Shown here: positions 26,508 through 34,741 of the stretch, piece after piece | How positions within the stretch are numbered: the first letter of the stretch is position 1 | Layout: each line of letters begins with the position of its first letter | Source of the DNA: an uncultured Eubacteriales bacterium | GTDB lineage: Bacteria; Bacillota; Clostridia; Oscillospirales; Acutalibacteraceae | Direction of reading: 5' to 3' | DNA: 38,971 nucleotides | Assembly (NCBI GenBank): GCA_900320605.1 | Contig: ONSY01000110.1 | Span: 1-38,971 of the forward strand | Program-made: the position numbers and the translations under genes | Notes under the pieces: generated by a model | The model's database searches: none | The model's input: only the letters and a program-made list of their open reading frames with translations | What the model was told of the DNA's origin: nothing

Positions 26508-27212
26508 TTAAATAAAAAACTTGCGGTGAAGCGATTCGCGCAGCGCCGGGGAAGCGCCGATCACGATCAGCAGCAGCCCCACGATGCAAAGCACCGGGAT
26601 CGGGTAGAGGCTCCACCACTGCATCGGCAGAGAAAACGTGATGTGCAGCAGAAATTCGATCAGAATACACAGTCCGCCGATGGCGATCGCCATGCCGCCG
26701 AAGATAAAGAGCGCCCGGTAGGATTTCCCCCGCGTGGCGTACCGAAGCAAAATGAGTACGGTTTCGATCAGCAGGATCAGCGCGCCGCCTGCCGGGAAGG
26801 CAAAGGATAAAAACCAGTTCCCGCCGGTTTTCAGACAAATGTACAGCGCCACGGAAAGCGCGCAGGCCGCCGCGATCGGGAAGAAGATCACGATATTTCG
26901 TTTGCGAAACCAAAGCGGCAGGCAGATGGAAACGTAGCAGATCAGCAGACCGCCCGCAACAAATCCGCTCCAGGTAACGCCGCCGTTCATCTTGAGATCC
27001 GTTAAAAAGCAGATCAGAACCGGAATGATCAGAAGCATCGTGATCACGAAAAGCAATCCGCCGCGGCGCACCTTTTCGGGGGCGTCGCCGTAACGGGGAT
27101 AAGGCTTGGCTTCCGGTACTTCAGATAGCTCGGGATGATATACCTTCAATCCGCACAGCGGACAGCGTTCCGCGCCCTTTTGCAGCTCCACACCGCATTT
27201 AACACAGTACAT
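26508..27212 (-). CDS. Zinc-ribbon polytopic membrane protein (DUF6320-like)
   Basis: 234 residues from the ATG at 27212, which was chosen because the protein then begins MYCVKCGVELQKGAERCPLCG, a four-cysteine zinc ribbon; the longer open frame upstream lies inside the previous gene. After a short charged linker come about six to seven hydrophobic helices (for example LLFVITMLLIIPVLICFL and ALFIFGGMAIAIGGLCILI). It resembles the DUF6320 proteins found beside condensation-like acyltransferases, and here too it follows one by 16 nt. A membrane partner for the acyltransferase is plausible; the true function is unknown. Confidence 0.75.
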   Translation of the reverse strand: MYCVKCGVELQKGAERCPLCGLKVYHPELSEVPEAKPYPRYGDAPEKVRRGGLLFVITMLLIIPVLICFLTDLKMNGGVTWSGFVAGGLLICYVSICLPLWFRKRNIVIFFPIAAACALSVALYICLKTGGNWFLSFAFPAGGALILLIETVLILLRYATRGKSYRALFIFGGMAIAIGGLCILIEFLLHITFSLPMQWWSLYPIPVLCIVGLLLIVIGASPALRESLHRKFFI

Positions 27213-27228
27213 TACGAAATCCCTCCGA

Positions 27229-28518
27229 TCATTCTCTGTCGTTCGATTCCACCGAAACGTGGAATCCGAGCTTGACAAGATTGGTAAAAAACGTTTTTTC
27301 CAGCCGGGGCTCAACGGTATTGCGGACGATATTGATAAAGCAGCGTTCCCCATAGCTGGTAACGCCTACGTTGTAAGGCGAAGTAGACTGCGGTCCGAGC
27401 ACGAACTCTACCCGATCCACGTACGGCTTCATCTCTTCGGGCAGCGCGACCTGCCCGAGATTTGAGAGCGACATCGACGAGACGCGTTCGCCTACGGTAT
27501 CGAACACGAGCCGCATGATCGGGTTTTTGAGGAACAGCGGAATCACCTTCATAAACGGATTCTGTTCATCGTTAACGTTGGGCGTAAAGATTGCGCGCAT
27601 GTTCTTTTCTGTGATGGAAAGCTGCATCTCATGGGATACGATTCCGATCAGTTCCTCAAGGGTATATTCGCCGAGGCGCGCGTCTACGCCGATATTGGCA
27701 ACAGCAACAAAATTGCGCATGGTGCATCCGCCGAAGAGCTTGCGCAGATTCACCGGGATCTGGACCTTCACGTTTTTACGTTTTTTGAGCTTGGGAGTAT
27801 CCTCGCTCTGGATTTCCAGAATCGAGTAAAGCAGCACCGCGGTAAGATACGCGGTTACAGAAACTCCGCAGGCGCGGCTGCGCTCGTGAAGCGCCGGAGC
27901 GTTCAGAATCCCGAGCGTTGCGTGGAGAAAGCCGTCCGGCTCTCTCTGTCCGCGCAGCCGGTAGACATTGAGCGAATCGCGCGGCGCAGCCACAGGACCG
28001 GCGTTTTTCTGGAAACTATCCTCGAGCTCTTCCTCTTTGGGTGCTTCGGCGAGATCAAGGATGCCGCATTGCGCGGGTATTTCGACCTGATAGCGCAAGC
28101 GGAGATATTCCGCGGCAAGCGTTTTCGTGAAAACCATGGCGCCGGTACCGTCTGTTACGGCGTGGAAAAATTCAACCGCCATCCGGTTGCGGTAGTAGAG
28201 CACGCGGATCGCACAGCGCCGGGTATCGTTCCGGCTCATGAGAACGAGCGGCTGGTAGCTGTCTTCGCGAACCGGGGGGATCGATTCAACCTGTTCGAGA
28301 TAATACCAGAAAGTGCTGCGGCGCAGCCGCACGCAGACGGAAGGAAAACGCGGTGCGGTCCGGTCAAAGGCCTGCTGCAGCAGGGCGGGATCCACCGGAT
28401 CGAAGAAAGTAAAGGAGATACGGTACGCGTTGCTCCATTTTCTGCGCTGCGCGGCCGGGAAAATCAGCGCGGCGTTATCAAGTCTGGTCCAATAGGGATT
28501 TTTTTCAGCTTGCTTCAT
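27229..28518 (-). CDS. Condensation/alcohol acetyltransferase-like acyltransferase
   Basis: 429 residues, CoA-dependent acyltransferase (BAHD/condensation-domain) fold. The catalytic motif reads FFHAVTDGTG: the second His, Asp and Gly of HHxxxDG are kept but the first His is Phe. Also visible: KVQIPVNLRKLFGG and SLSNLGQVALPEEM, which match the DFGWG-side region in related enzymes. ATG 28518 has GGAGGAG upstream. Substrate unknown; annotators often call such proteins alcohol acetyltransferases. Neighbours are a GNAT acetyltransferase (68 nt upstream) and a zinc-ribbon membrane protein, suggesting a three-gene acylation unit. Base composition here seems richer in G+C than in the nitrogen island. 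Confidence 0.8.
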   Translation of the reverse strand: MKQAEKNPYWTRLDNAALIFPAAQRRKWSNAYRISFTFFDPVDPALLQQAFDRTAPRFPSVCVRLRRSTFWYYLEQVESIPPVREDSYQPLVLMSRNDTRRCAIRVLYYRNRMAVEFFHAVTDGTGAMVFTKTLAAEYLRLRYQVEIPAQCGILDLAEAPKEEELEDSFQKNAGPVAAPRDSLNVYRLRGQREPDGFLHATLGILNAPALHERSRACGVSVTAYLTAVLLYSILEIQSEDTPKLKKRKNVKVQIPVNLRKLFGGCTMRNFVAVANIGVDARLGEYTLEELIGIVSHEMQLSITEKNMRAIFTPNVNDEQNPFMKVIPLFLKNPIMRLVFDTVGERVSSMSLSNLGQVALPEEMKPYVDRVEFVLGPQSTSPYNVGVTSYGERCFINIVRNTVEPRLEKTFFTNLVKLGFHVSVESNDRE

Positions 28519-28586
28519 CGTTCTCCTCCTTCCATAAGAATGGATCGTTTTAAAAGTTGGGTCAAGACCGGAAGATCCGGCCTTTA

Positions 28587-29099
28587 TCAAGAAGTTTTTG
28601 AAGATTGGGTTTGTGAATCGAGCTTCAAAACTGCGATCTGCTCGTCGCCGTCCATTTCTCCGGTTTCATAAAAACCGAAGGAATGATAGAGCGCCTTTGC
28701 GCGTTCGTTTTCCGGCTCATAGGAGAGATAGCAGTATTGCGCCGGCCCGCAGGGAAAGGTGCGGATGAAATCAAGCGCCAGGCGCAGCGCCTGCCTGCCG
28801 AATCCGCGCCCCTGATAGCGCGCGTCGATCATCAGACGCCAGAGGCTGTAATTGCCCGCGGCGACGCAGGGAGGATTTTCGAAGGTTTCGTCAACGCCGT
28901 AGCCGATCATCAGAAATCCGACGGGCGTATCCTCCTCGTAAATGCCGAAGGGGAAAACCTTCCCGCCCACAGAAAGCGTCAGATATGCTTCCGCAATCGA
29001 TACGGTATTCGGTGCGACGAAGCTCTTCTGCTCATCAGATACACAGAGCTCGAGCAGCTCCCAGAGGTTGCGGTGTGTTACTTTTGAAAGATGAATCAT
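28587..29099 (-). CDS. GNAT family N-acetyltransferase (spermidine/spermine acetyltransferase-like)
   Basis: 170 residues. The acetyl-CoA pyrophosphate loop is RYQGRGFGRQAL; upstream is YSLWRLMIDARY and downstream YEPENERAKALYHSFGFYETG, the usual GNAT order. The N-terminal QKSFVAPNTVSIAEAYL is common in polyamine acetyltransferases of the BltD/PaiA type, so an amine substrate is likely but unproven. The ATG at 29099 is the first good start. First gene of the minus-strand trio ending at the 26446-26486 terminator. Confidence 0.85.
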   Translation of the reverse strand: MIHLSKVTHRNLWELLELCVSDEQKSFVAPNTVSIAEAYLTLSVGGKVFPFGIYEEDTPVGFLMIGYGVDETFENPPCVAAGNYSLWRLMIDARYQGRGFGRQALRLALDFIRTFPCGPAQYCYLSYEPENERAKALYHSFGFYETGEMDGDEQIAVLKLDSQTQSSKTS

Positions 29100-29114
29100 A
29101 ATCGGTACCTTCCA

Positions 29115-29145
29115 AAAAGAGCGCCTCTTTTGGAAGCGCTCTTTT
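29115..29145 (-). terminator. Terminator of the gltX-glnS operon
   Basis: AAAAGAGCGC/GCGCTCTTTT stem of 10 bp, directly after the glnS stop; the T-run is built into the 3' arm and continues on the minus strand. Confidence 0.75.
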
Positions 29146-29165
29146 GAGGGGTTCTGAAAAGGGGA

Positions 29166-30851
29166 TTACTGTTTCGGCTTGAAGCTGTCTTTCAGGGAGA
29201 CGGAGCGGTTGAATACGAGATGACCGGGGGCGCTGTCGCGATTGTCCGCGCAGAAATAGCCCTGCCGCATAAACTGAAGCGGCACGCCCGGCTCTACTTT
29301 GCCCAGCGAGGATTCTACCTTGCAGCCGGTGAGTATTTTGAGAGAATCGGGATTGAGATAATCCATGAAGTTTCCGGATTCCGGATCAGGTACGGTAAAG
29401 AGATTATCGTAAAGGCGGATTTCAGCGTCGAGGCTGTCGGCGGCATTGACCCAATGGATTGTGCCTTTGATCTTGCGGCCGTCGGCGGGATTTCCACCGC
29501 GCGAATCGGGATCGTATTCGGCGTAAACTTCCAGAACGTTTCCTGCTTCATCCTTTTTTGCGCCCGTGCAGCGAACGACGTAAGTCGTCTTGAGGCGAAC
29601 TTCATTGCCCGGGAAAAGGCGGAAATAACCTTTTACAGGCTCTTCCATGTAGTCGCTGCGCTCGATCCAGAGCTCGCGCGAGAACGTGATCGGGCGTGTG
29701 CCCGCGGAGGGATCGTTCGGGTTGTTTTCTGTTTCAAAAAGTTCGGTTTTCCCTTCGGGATAGTTCGTGATGATCAGTTTAACCGGATCGAGAACCGCCA
29801 TTACGCGCTGAGCCTTCTGGTTGAGGTCGTCGCGCAGGCAATGTTCGAGGAAGGAGGAATCCACGATGCTCGTCACCTTGGAAACGCCGATCTGATCGAT
29901 AAAGCTGTGGATCGCGGCAGGCGTATAGCCGCGGCGGCGCAGACCGCAGAGCGTCGGCATGCGCGGATCGTCCCATCCGGAAACGACGCCGCCTTCCACC
30001 ATGGCGCGCAGCTTGCGCTTGCTCAGAACGGTATTGTTGATTCCGAGGCGCGAGAATTCGATCTGGCGCGGCTTCGAGGGAACGGAGAGATTGTTCACAA
30101 CCCAATCGTAAAGCGGGCGATGATCTTCATATTCCAGCGAGCACAGCGAATGCGTGATCCCTTCGATGGCATCCTGGATCGGATGTGCGAAATCGTACAT
30201 CGGGAAGATGCACCATTTCGTACCCTGGCGGTGATGTTCGATATAGCGGATCCGGTACAGAACCGGATCGCGCATGTTGAAGTTGCCGCTCGCGAGGTCG
30301 ATCTTCGCCCGCAGGGTATATTTTCCCTCGGGAAATTCGCCTGCGCGCATGCGGCGGAAGAGATCAAGGTTTTCCTCAATCGGACGGTCGCGCCAGGGCG
30401 AACGGGCCGGGGTGGAGGTATCGCCGCGGTATTCGCGGAACTGCTCGGGCGTGAGCTCGCAGACGTAGGCGAGGCCCTTCTGGATCAGCTCTTCGGCGTA
30501 GGCGTAGGTCTGTTCAAAATAATCGGAGCCGTAGAAAAAGCGGTCGCCCCAATCGTAGCCGAGCCAATGAATATCCTCCTGGATCGCCGCCACGAATTCG
30601 TTATCTTCCTTTGCGGGGTTTGTATCGTCCATGCGCAGATTGCAGATTCCGCCGAACCGCTGCGCCGTTCCGAAATCGATGCACAGCGCCTTGCAGTGGC
30701 CGATATGAAGGTAACCGTTCGGTTCGGGAGGGAAGCGGGTATGTACCTGCGCCCCTTCGAAGCGGCCGCCCTCTTTGAGATCTTCAATGATAAAATCGTC
30801 GATAAAATTGGTGCCCTCCACGGGGGCTTCATTCAAACGAACTTCGTCCAT
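29166..30851 (-). CDS. glnS: Glutaminyl-tRNA synthetase
   Basis: Charges tRNA-Gln with glutamine. 561 residues. HIGH-type signature FPPEPNGYLHIGHCKA, then NLRMDDTNPAKE, and the KMSKS-like VLSKRKL; the C-terminal beta-barrel anticodon region runs to the end. PPEPNG rather than PSPTG is what separates GlnRS from GluRS. Start at ATG 30851 (AAAGGA upstream), 22 nt after gltX. Many Bacillota lack GlnRS and make Gln-tRNA by GatCAB, so its presence is notable; the class is generally thought to have spread by lateral transfer. It makes direct demand on glutamine supply. Confidence 0.96.
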   Translation of the reverse strand: MDEVRLNEAPVEGTNFIDDFIIEDLKEGGRFEGAQVHTRFPPEPNGYLHIGHCKALCIDFGTAQRFGGICNLRMDDTNPAKEDNEFVAAIQEDIHWLGYDWGDRFFYGSDYFEQTYAYAEELIQKGLAYVCELTPEQFREYRGDTSTPARSPWRDRPIEENLDLFRRMRAGEFPEGKYTLRAKIDLASGNFNMRDPVLYRIRYIEHHRQGTKWCIFPMYDFAHPIQDAIEGITHSLCSLEYEDHRPLYDWVVNNLSVPSKPRQIEFSRLGINNTVLSKRKLRAMVEGGVVSGWDDPRMPTLCGLRRRGYTPAAIHSFIDQIGVSKVTSIVDSSFLEHCLRDDLNQKAQRVMAVLDPVKLIITNYPEGKTELFETENNPNDPSAGTRPITFSRELWIERSDYMEEPVKGYFRLFPGNEVRLKTTYVVRCTGAKKDEAGNVLEVYAEYDPDSRGGNPADGRKIKGTIHWVNAADSLDAEIRLYDNLFTVPDPESGNFMDYLNPDSLKILTGCKVESSLGKVEPGVPLQFMRQGYFCADNRDSAPGHLVFNRSVSLKDSFKPKQ

Positions 30852-30873
30852 ATTCAAAATCCTTTCTCTGGGA

Positions 30874-32334
30874 TCATGCGCCGAGCTTTTCAAGGCCGAG
30901 CTTTAACCGCCGCAGGGATTCCTCGCGGCCCAGGATCGTTAAAATCTCCATTGCGCCGCCGGGCGTAACCGTCATGCCGGAAGCTGCGATGCGTACCGGC
31001 CACAGAAGCGTGCCGTTCTTGACTTCCAGCTTCTGGGCGAGCGCCATGAGCGAATCATGGATGGGGGTAAGCTGCCATTTCGGGAGCGCTTCGAGCGTAT
31101 CGATCGCGGCGCGAAGCATTTCCGGCGCGTTTTCAAGGGTCGCTTTGCTCTTTTTATTGATGAAAAGCTCGCTGGAATACTCGGGCAGCTCGCGCAAAAA
31201 GCCGACCAGATCCGGGATCTCTTTGAATTTTGTGATTCTCGGCTGCAAAATAGAGGCGAGCACCTCCCAGTCAACCGCGCCGTTTTTGAAAACCTTGCGA
31301 AGCTCGGGCATCGCGGCGGCCATAAATTCATCCGGAGCCATCGCGCGGATATATTCGCCGTTGAGCCATGTAAGCTTGTCGTAATCGAAAACAGCGGGTG
31401 ATTTGCTGATCCCTTCGATTGAAAACGCTTTTTCAAGTTCAGAAAGTGAGAATATCTCCTGGGTGCTGTCCTTCGGACACCAGCCGAGCAGAGCGATATA
31501 GTTGATGATGGCTTCAGGAAGATAGCCGTCTTCGACGAGATCGGCAAATCCGGTCGAACCGTGGCGCTTGGAAAGCTTGCTGACAGAGCCGTCTTCGTTT
31601 TTTCCCATGATCATGGGCAGGTGTACATACTGCGGAATCTCCCAGCCGAAAGCCTCATAGAGAAGGTTGTATTTCGGAGTGGAAGTCAGGTATTCGCTGC
31701 CGCGTACAACGTGGGTGATGTGCATCAGATGATCGTCAACGACGTTGGCGAAGTTATAGGTCGGAAAACCGTCGGATTTCAGGAGAACCTGATCCTCCAG
31801 TTCGGAATTTTCGATTGTAATATCGCCGTAAACCGCATCATGAAACGTGGTTGATCCTTCGATCGGCATCTTCTGGCGGATGACACACGGCTCTCCGGCG
31901 GCAAGGCGGCGTTTGACTTCCTCCTGCGGAAGATCGCGGCATTTGCGGTCATAGCCGCCGATACCGTTCTCATCGTGAAGGGAGTCCAGACGTTCTTTTG
32001 AACAGAAGCAGTAGTAGGCATGCCCGCTTTTTACCAGCTTTTCTGCATATTCCTTATATAACGGCTTGCGCTGGCTCTGAATATACGGACCGAATTCACC
32101 GCCGATATCCGGACCTTCGTCATGACGCAGTCCGACTTTTTCCAGTGTATTATAGATTACCTCGGTAGCGCCTTCGACGAACCGTTCCTGATCGGTATCC
32201 TCTATTCTTAAAATAAAGGAACCACCCTGGGATTTGGCAATCAGGTACTCATAAAGGGCCGTTCTCAGATTTCCGACGTGCATGAAGCCCGTGGGACTTG
32301 GAGCAAATCGCGTACGTACGATCTTCTTTTCCAT
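30874..32334 (-). CDS. gltX: Glutamyl-tRNA synthetase
   Basis: Charges tRNA-Glu. 486 residues. HIGH motif APSPTGFMHVGNLRTALYEY, zinc-type cysteines in YYCFCSKERL and YDRKCRDL, KMSKS as SKLSKRHGS. ATG 32334 has GGAGG upstream; an earlier in-frame ATG adds nine residues without support. First gene of a two-gene operon with glnS. With a GlnRS present it is likely the discriminating type that need not mischarge tRNA-Gln, but that cannot be read with certainty. Confidence 0.96.
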   Translation of the reverse strand: MEKKIVRTRFAPSPTGFMHVGNLRTALYEYLIAKSQGGSFILRIEDTDQERFVEGATEVIYNTLEKVGLRHDEGPDIGGEFGPYIQSQRKPLYKEYAEKLVKSGHAYYCFCSKERLDSLHDENGIGGYDRKCRDLPQEEVKRRLAAGEPCVIRQKMPIEGSTTFHDAVYGDITIENSELEDQVLLKSDGFPTYNFANVVDDHLMHITHVVRGSEYLTSTPKYNLLYEAFGWEIPQYVHLPMIMGKNEDGSVSKLSKRHGSTGFADLVEDGYLPEAIINYIALLGWCPKDSTQEIFSLSELEKAFSIEGISKSPAVFDYDKLTWLNGEYIRAMAPDEFMAAAMPELRKVFKNGAVDWEVLASILQPRITKFKEIPDLVGFLRELPEYSSELFINKKSKATLENAPEMLRAAIDTLEALPKWQLTPIHDSLMALAQKLEVKNGTLLWPVRIAASGMTVTPGGAMEILTILGREESLRRLKLGLEKLGA

Positions 32335-32369
32335 CCGTAAACCTCCGATAGAAATTAACATTATCTTTA

Positions 32370-32397
32370 ATTATATCAAATATCCTGAAATTATCAA
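32370..32397 (-). promoter_or_regulatory. Promoter of gltX-glnS
   Basis: Minus strand TTGATA (32397-32392), 16-nt spacer, TATAAT (32375-32370) preceded by TG (extended -10). No T-box features are seen in the roughly 30-nt leader. Confidence 0.75.
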
Positions 32398-32481
32398 TTC
32401 TTCCTCAACATATTTTTCATGTTATTCGTTTGGGACGAATGATATTGCAGGGAAGTATCCCTCAGGAGGGGCTTTGGACGC

Positions 32482-32508
32482 AAAAAAGCCGGATCGTAAA
32501 GATCCGGC
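32482..32508 (-). terminator. Terminator of the rpsF-ssb-rpsR operon
   Basis: GCCGGATC/GATCCGGC 8-bp stem, TTTAC loop, then TTTTTT on the minus strand, just beyond the rpsR stop. Confidence 0.9.
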
Positions 32509-32518
32509 CATTTTAAAC

Positions 32519-32764
32519 TCAGTCGCTCGTAAAGGGAAGAAGAGCAAGATGACGCGCACGCTTGATCGCAACCGTCAGCTCGCGCTGATGAGCAGCGCAC
32601 GTTCCGGTAACTCTGCGCGGCAGAATTTTGGCTCTTTCAGAAATGAAGCGGCGAAGCTTTGCTACATCTTTATAATCGATGTATTCGACTCTGTCTACAC
32701 AGAACGCGCAAACCTTTTTGCGGCCTTTTCTTGCGCCTCTGCGGTCAGGTCTGTTATCAGCCAT
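32519..32764 (-). CDS. rpsR: 30S ribosomal protein S18 (zinc-binding form)
   Basis: 81 residues. Core [20 protein letters not shown] and [15 protein letters not shown] are standard S18. It keeps a CAFC pair near the N-terminus and TCAAH later, the four-ligand C+ pattern that binds zinc. Last gene of the rpsF-ssb-rpsR operon; GGAGGC-like ribosome site before the ATG. Confidence 0.97.
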   Translation of the reverse strand: MADNRPDRRGARKGRKKVCAFCVDRVEYIDYKDVAKLRRFISERAKILPRRVTGTCAAHQRELTVAIKRARHLALLPFTSD

Positions 32765-32806
32765 GGCAATTTGCCTCCTTTTAAAATATAGTGGAATGAT
32801 TAAGAC

Positions 32807-33256
32807 TTAGAACGGGAGATCGTCGTCCATCGGGATTTCTTCGAAATCCTCGCGGCTGCCGCTTTCATAAGCGGGAGCGGGTTCGTTCTGGACCGGAGCG
32901 TAGGCGTTGTAAGAGGAATTCGAACCGCCGTCATTGCGTTTTGAATCCGCGAAATTGACGTTGTCCGCAACGATTTCAAACGCTTTGCGTTTGTTTCCGT
33001 CCTTATCCTGATAGGATCTCGTCTGAATAGATCCCTGAACGACCATCATCTGACCCTTGCGGAAGTATCTCGTAATAAACTCGGCGGTGCTTCTCCAGGC
33101 AACAATATCGATAAAATCGGTCTGGCGGTCAGCGCCTGATTTCACGTAAGAGCGGTCAACCGCGAGCGTGAAGCTTGTTACAGCAACATTACTCGGCGTA
33201 TGACGAAGCTCCGGATCAGCCACAAGACGACCCATCAGTACGGCAACGTTCAACAT
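32807..33256 (-). CDS. ssb: Single-stranded DNA-binding protein
   Basis: 149 residues: OB fold from MLNVAVLMGRLVADPELR through FIDIVAWRSTAEFI and GSIQTRSYQDKDGNKR, then a flexible Asn/Pro/Glu linker and the acidic partner-binding tip MDDDLPF. In the usual place between rpsF and rpsR; the conserved tail marks it as the housekeeping SSB rather than a phage or competence copy. Confidence 0.97.
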   Translation of the reverse strand: MLNVAVLMGRLVADPELRHTPSNVAVTSFTLAVDRSYVKSGADRQTDFIDIVAWRSTAEFITRYFRKGQMMVVQGSIQTRSYQDKDGNKRKAFEIVADNVNFADSKRNDGGSNSSYNAYAPVQNEPAPAYESGSREDFEEIPMDDDLPF

Positions 33257-33314
33257 GTTCTACACTCCTTTTTCTCAGAAATTCCGCGGCGTTTTCATTT
33301 TTGAAGAATGCGCC

Positions 33315-33731
33315 TTACGCTTCGGTTGCTTCTTCGGCTGTTTCCTCAACAGCGACCGGGGCGGCTTCTTCCGCCTGCGCCTTTACTTCTTCCACTTCGG
33401 AAGCCTTGTCAGCTGCTTTCTGGGCCTTCACTTTGCGTTCATCTTTCTTGATGATCATCGAGCGAAGGATACCGTCCGTGATCTTGAAAACACGATCAAG
33501 CTCAGCGGTGAATTCAGGGCCGCTCTTGAAGTTGATCAGCGTATAATAACCTTCAGGCTGTTTGTCAATGAGATAAGCGAATTTGCGCTTGCCCCATTCG
33601 TCAACGCTTTCAACCGTTCCGTTTGCGGCGATCAGATCCGTGAATTTCTTTACGAGAGCGGCAATACCATCCTCGCCCTGATTCAGGGAAATGATGAATA
33701 CGGTTTCATAAGAATGCATGATTTCCGGCAT
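33315..33731 (-). CDS. rpsF: 30S ribosomal protein S6 with extended acidic tail
   Basis: 138 residues. MHSYETVFIISLNQGED, VDEWGKRKFAYLIDKQPEGYY and KITDGILRSMIIK are the S6 core (about 95 residues); the rest is an Ala/Glu/Val-rich, low-complexity tail, common in clostridial S6. AGGAGG lies 11 nt before ATG 33731; a second ATG four codons on (starting HSYETVF) is nearly as good. Own promoter upstream, overlapping the galU stop. Confidence 0.95.
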   Translation of the reverse strand: MPEIMHSYETVFIISLNQGEDGIAALVKKFTDLIAANGTVESVDEWGKRKFAYLIDKQPEGYYTLINFKSGPEFTAELDRVFKITDGILRSMIIKKDERKVKAQKAADKASEVEEVKAQAEEAAPVAVEETAEEATEA

Positions 33732-33805
33732 GTTTCTTTGCACCTCCTTTTGGACTTTTGGCCCCGTTTTAGACGGAGCAAGGATCAGCTGCTTGAATTG
33801 CAGCA
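33732..33805 (-). promoter_or_regulatory. rpsF leader with two hairpins, possible S6:S18 autoregulatory element
   Basis: The leader RNA of about 75 nt holds GCTGC/GCAGC and GCTCCGT/ACGGGGC hairpins before the ribosome site. Many bacteria control this operon through an S6:S18-binding leader with an exposed CCG; a CCG is present in the second stem, but I cannot place it as the known bulge. Assignment is tentative. Confidence 0.35.
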
Positions 33806-33811
33806 AAGGAT

Positions 33812-33840
33812 ATTATATCAGAAAGAATCAGGTTCGTCAA
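33812..33840 (-). promoter_or_regulatory. Promoter of rpsF-ssb-rpsR
   Basis: Minus strand TTGACG (33840-33835), 17-nt spacer, TATAAT (33817-33812) with an upstream TG. The -35 overlaps the galU stop codon, so there is no terminator between galU and rpsF. Confidence 0.85.
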
Positions 33841-34721
33841 GAAAAATCGATCGATGAGACGAGATTTTTCAGGTAGTCTCTGAATTCTTTGCCGATCTCC
33901 GGATGACGCAGCGCTGTTTCCACTGCAGCTTCCATTATTCCGAGCTTATTTCCCATGTCATAACGTTTTCCGTCGAAGTCAACGGCGATCATTCCTTCGC
34001 TTCGGCACAGGCGTGCCATGGCGTCAGTCAGCTGAATTTCCCCGCCGGCTCCGGGCTGCGTTTCCTCCAGAAGCTGGAAGATTTCCGGCGGAAGGACGCA
34101 GCGTCCGAGAATCGCGAAGTGAGAAAGGATCTCCTCTTTCCTTGGCTTTTCAATCATGTCGGAACACGTATAGATATTATCCTTAATTTTTTCTACCGCG
34201 AGAGAACAGTATTTGAGGATCTGTTCTGTGGAGACTTCTTTTACGCCGACAACGCCTTTCCCGTAGGTTTCATAGGCGTCGATCAGCTGGCGGCAGACCG
34301 GTTTTCTTTCTGACATGATGACATCATCACCGTAAAGCACAGCGACCGGATCTCCCCCCGCAAAGGTTTTCGCCTGAAGGACGGCATGGCCGAGGCCAAG
34401 TATTTCTTTCTGACGGATAAAGGAAATATTGCACAGGGAGGCAATACGCTTTACTTCTTCGAGGGCTTCCAGTTTTCCGCCTTTTTCCAGTCGGCTTTCA
34501 AGCTCAGGAGAGCGATCAAAGTGATCTACGATCAAATCCTTTCCGCGGCTTGTGATAATCAGAATATCCTCGATTCCGGAGGCTACTGCTTCCTCAACGA
34601 TATACTGGATTGCGGGCTTATCAACAATCGGCAGCAGCTCCTTGGGCATCGCTTTGGTTGCCGGAAGAACACGTGTTCCGAGTCCGGCTGCGGGAATAAT
34701 CGCTTTTTTGACTTTCTGCAT
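33837..34721 (-). CDS. galU: UTP-glucose-1-phosphate uridylyltransferase
   Basis: Makes UDP-glucose for cell-surface glycans. 294 residues, full length. Nucleotidyltransferase signature IIPAAGLGTRVLPATKAMPK at the N-terminus, VDKPAIQYIVEEAVASGIED, LYGDDVI, and PGAGGEIQLTDAMA. AGAGGAG precedes the ATG. It follows the RING/DUF2628 gene by 20 nt, so the two are probably cotranscribed. Confidence 0.96.
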   Translation of the reverse strand: MQKVKKAIIPAAGLGTRVLPATKAMPKELLPIVDKPAIQYIVEEAVASGIEDILIITSRGKDLIVDHFDRSPELESRLEKGGKLEALEEVKRIASLCNISFIRQKEILGLGHAVLQAKTFAGGDPVAVLYGDDVIMSERKPVCRQLIDAYETYGKGVVGVKEVSTEQILKYCSLAVEKIKDNIYTCSDMIEKPRKEEILSHFAILGRCVLPPEIFQLLEETQPGAGGEIQLTDAMARLCRSEGMIAVDFDGKRYDMGNKLGIMEAAVETALRHPEIGKEFRDYLKNLVSSIDFS

Positions 34722-34741
34722 TTTTTACTTCTCCTCTTTGT

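Noticed and set aside
27631-28671. Open frame of 346 codons antisense to the acyltransferase gene
   Set aside because: Shadow of a real gene; no ribosome site or domain signature.
29220-30968. Open frame of 582 codons on the plus strand, antisense to glnS
   Set aside because: It lies fully against glnS, whose motifs are unmistakable; the translation is a low-information mirror with no recognisable domain. Long antisense frames are expected in G+C-richer genes.
32335-32400. T-box or other amino-acid riboswitch before gltX
   Set aside because: The predicted leader is only about 30 nt and has no specifier-loop structure or T-box sequence.
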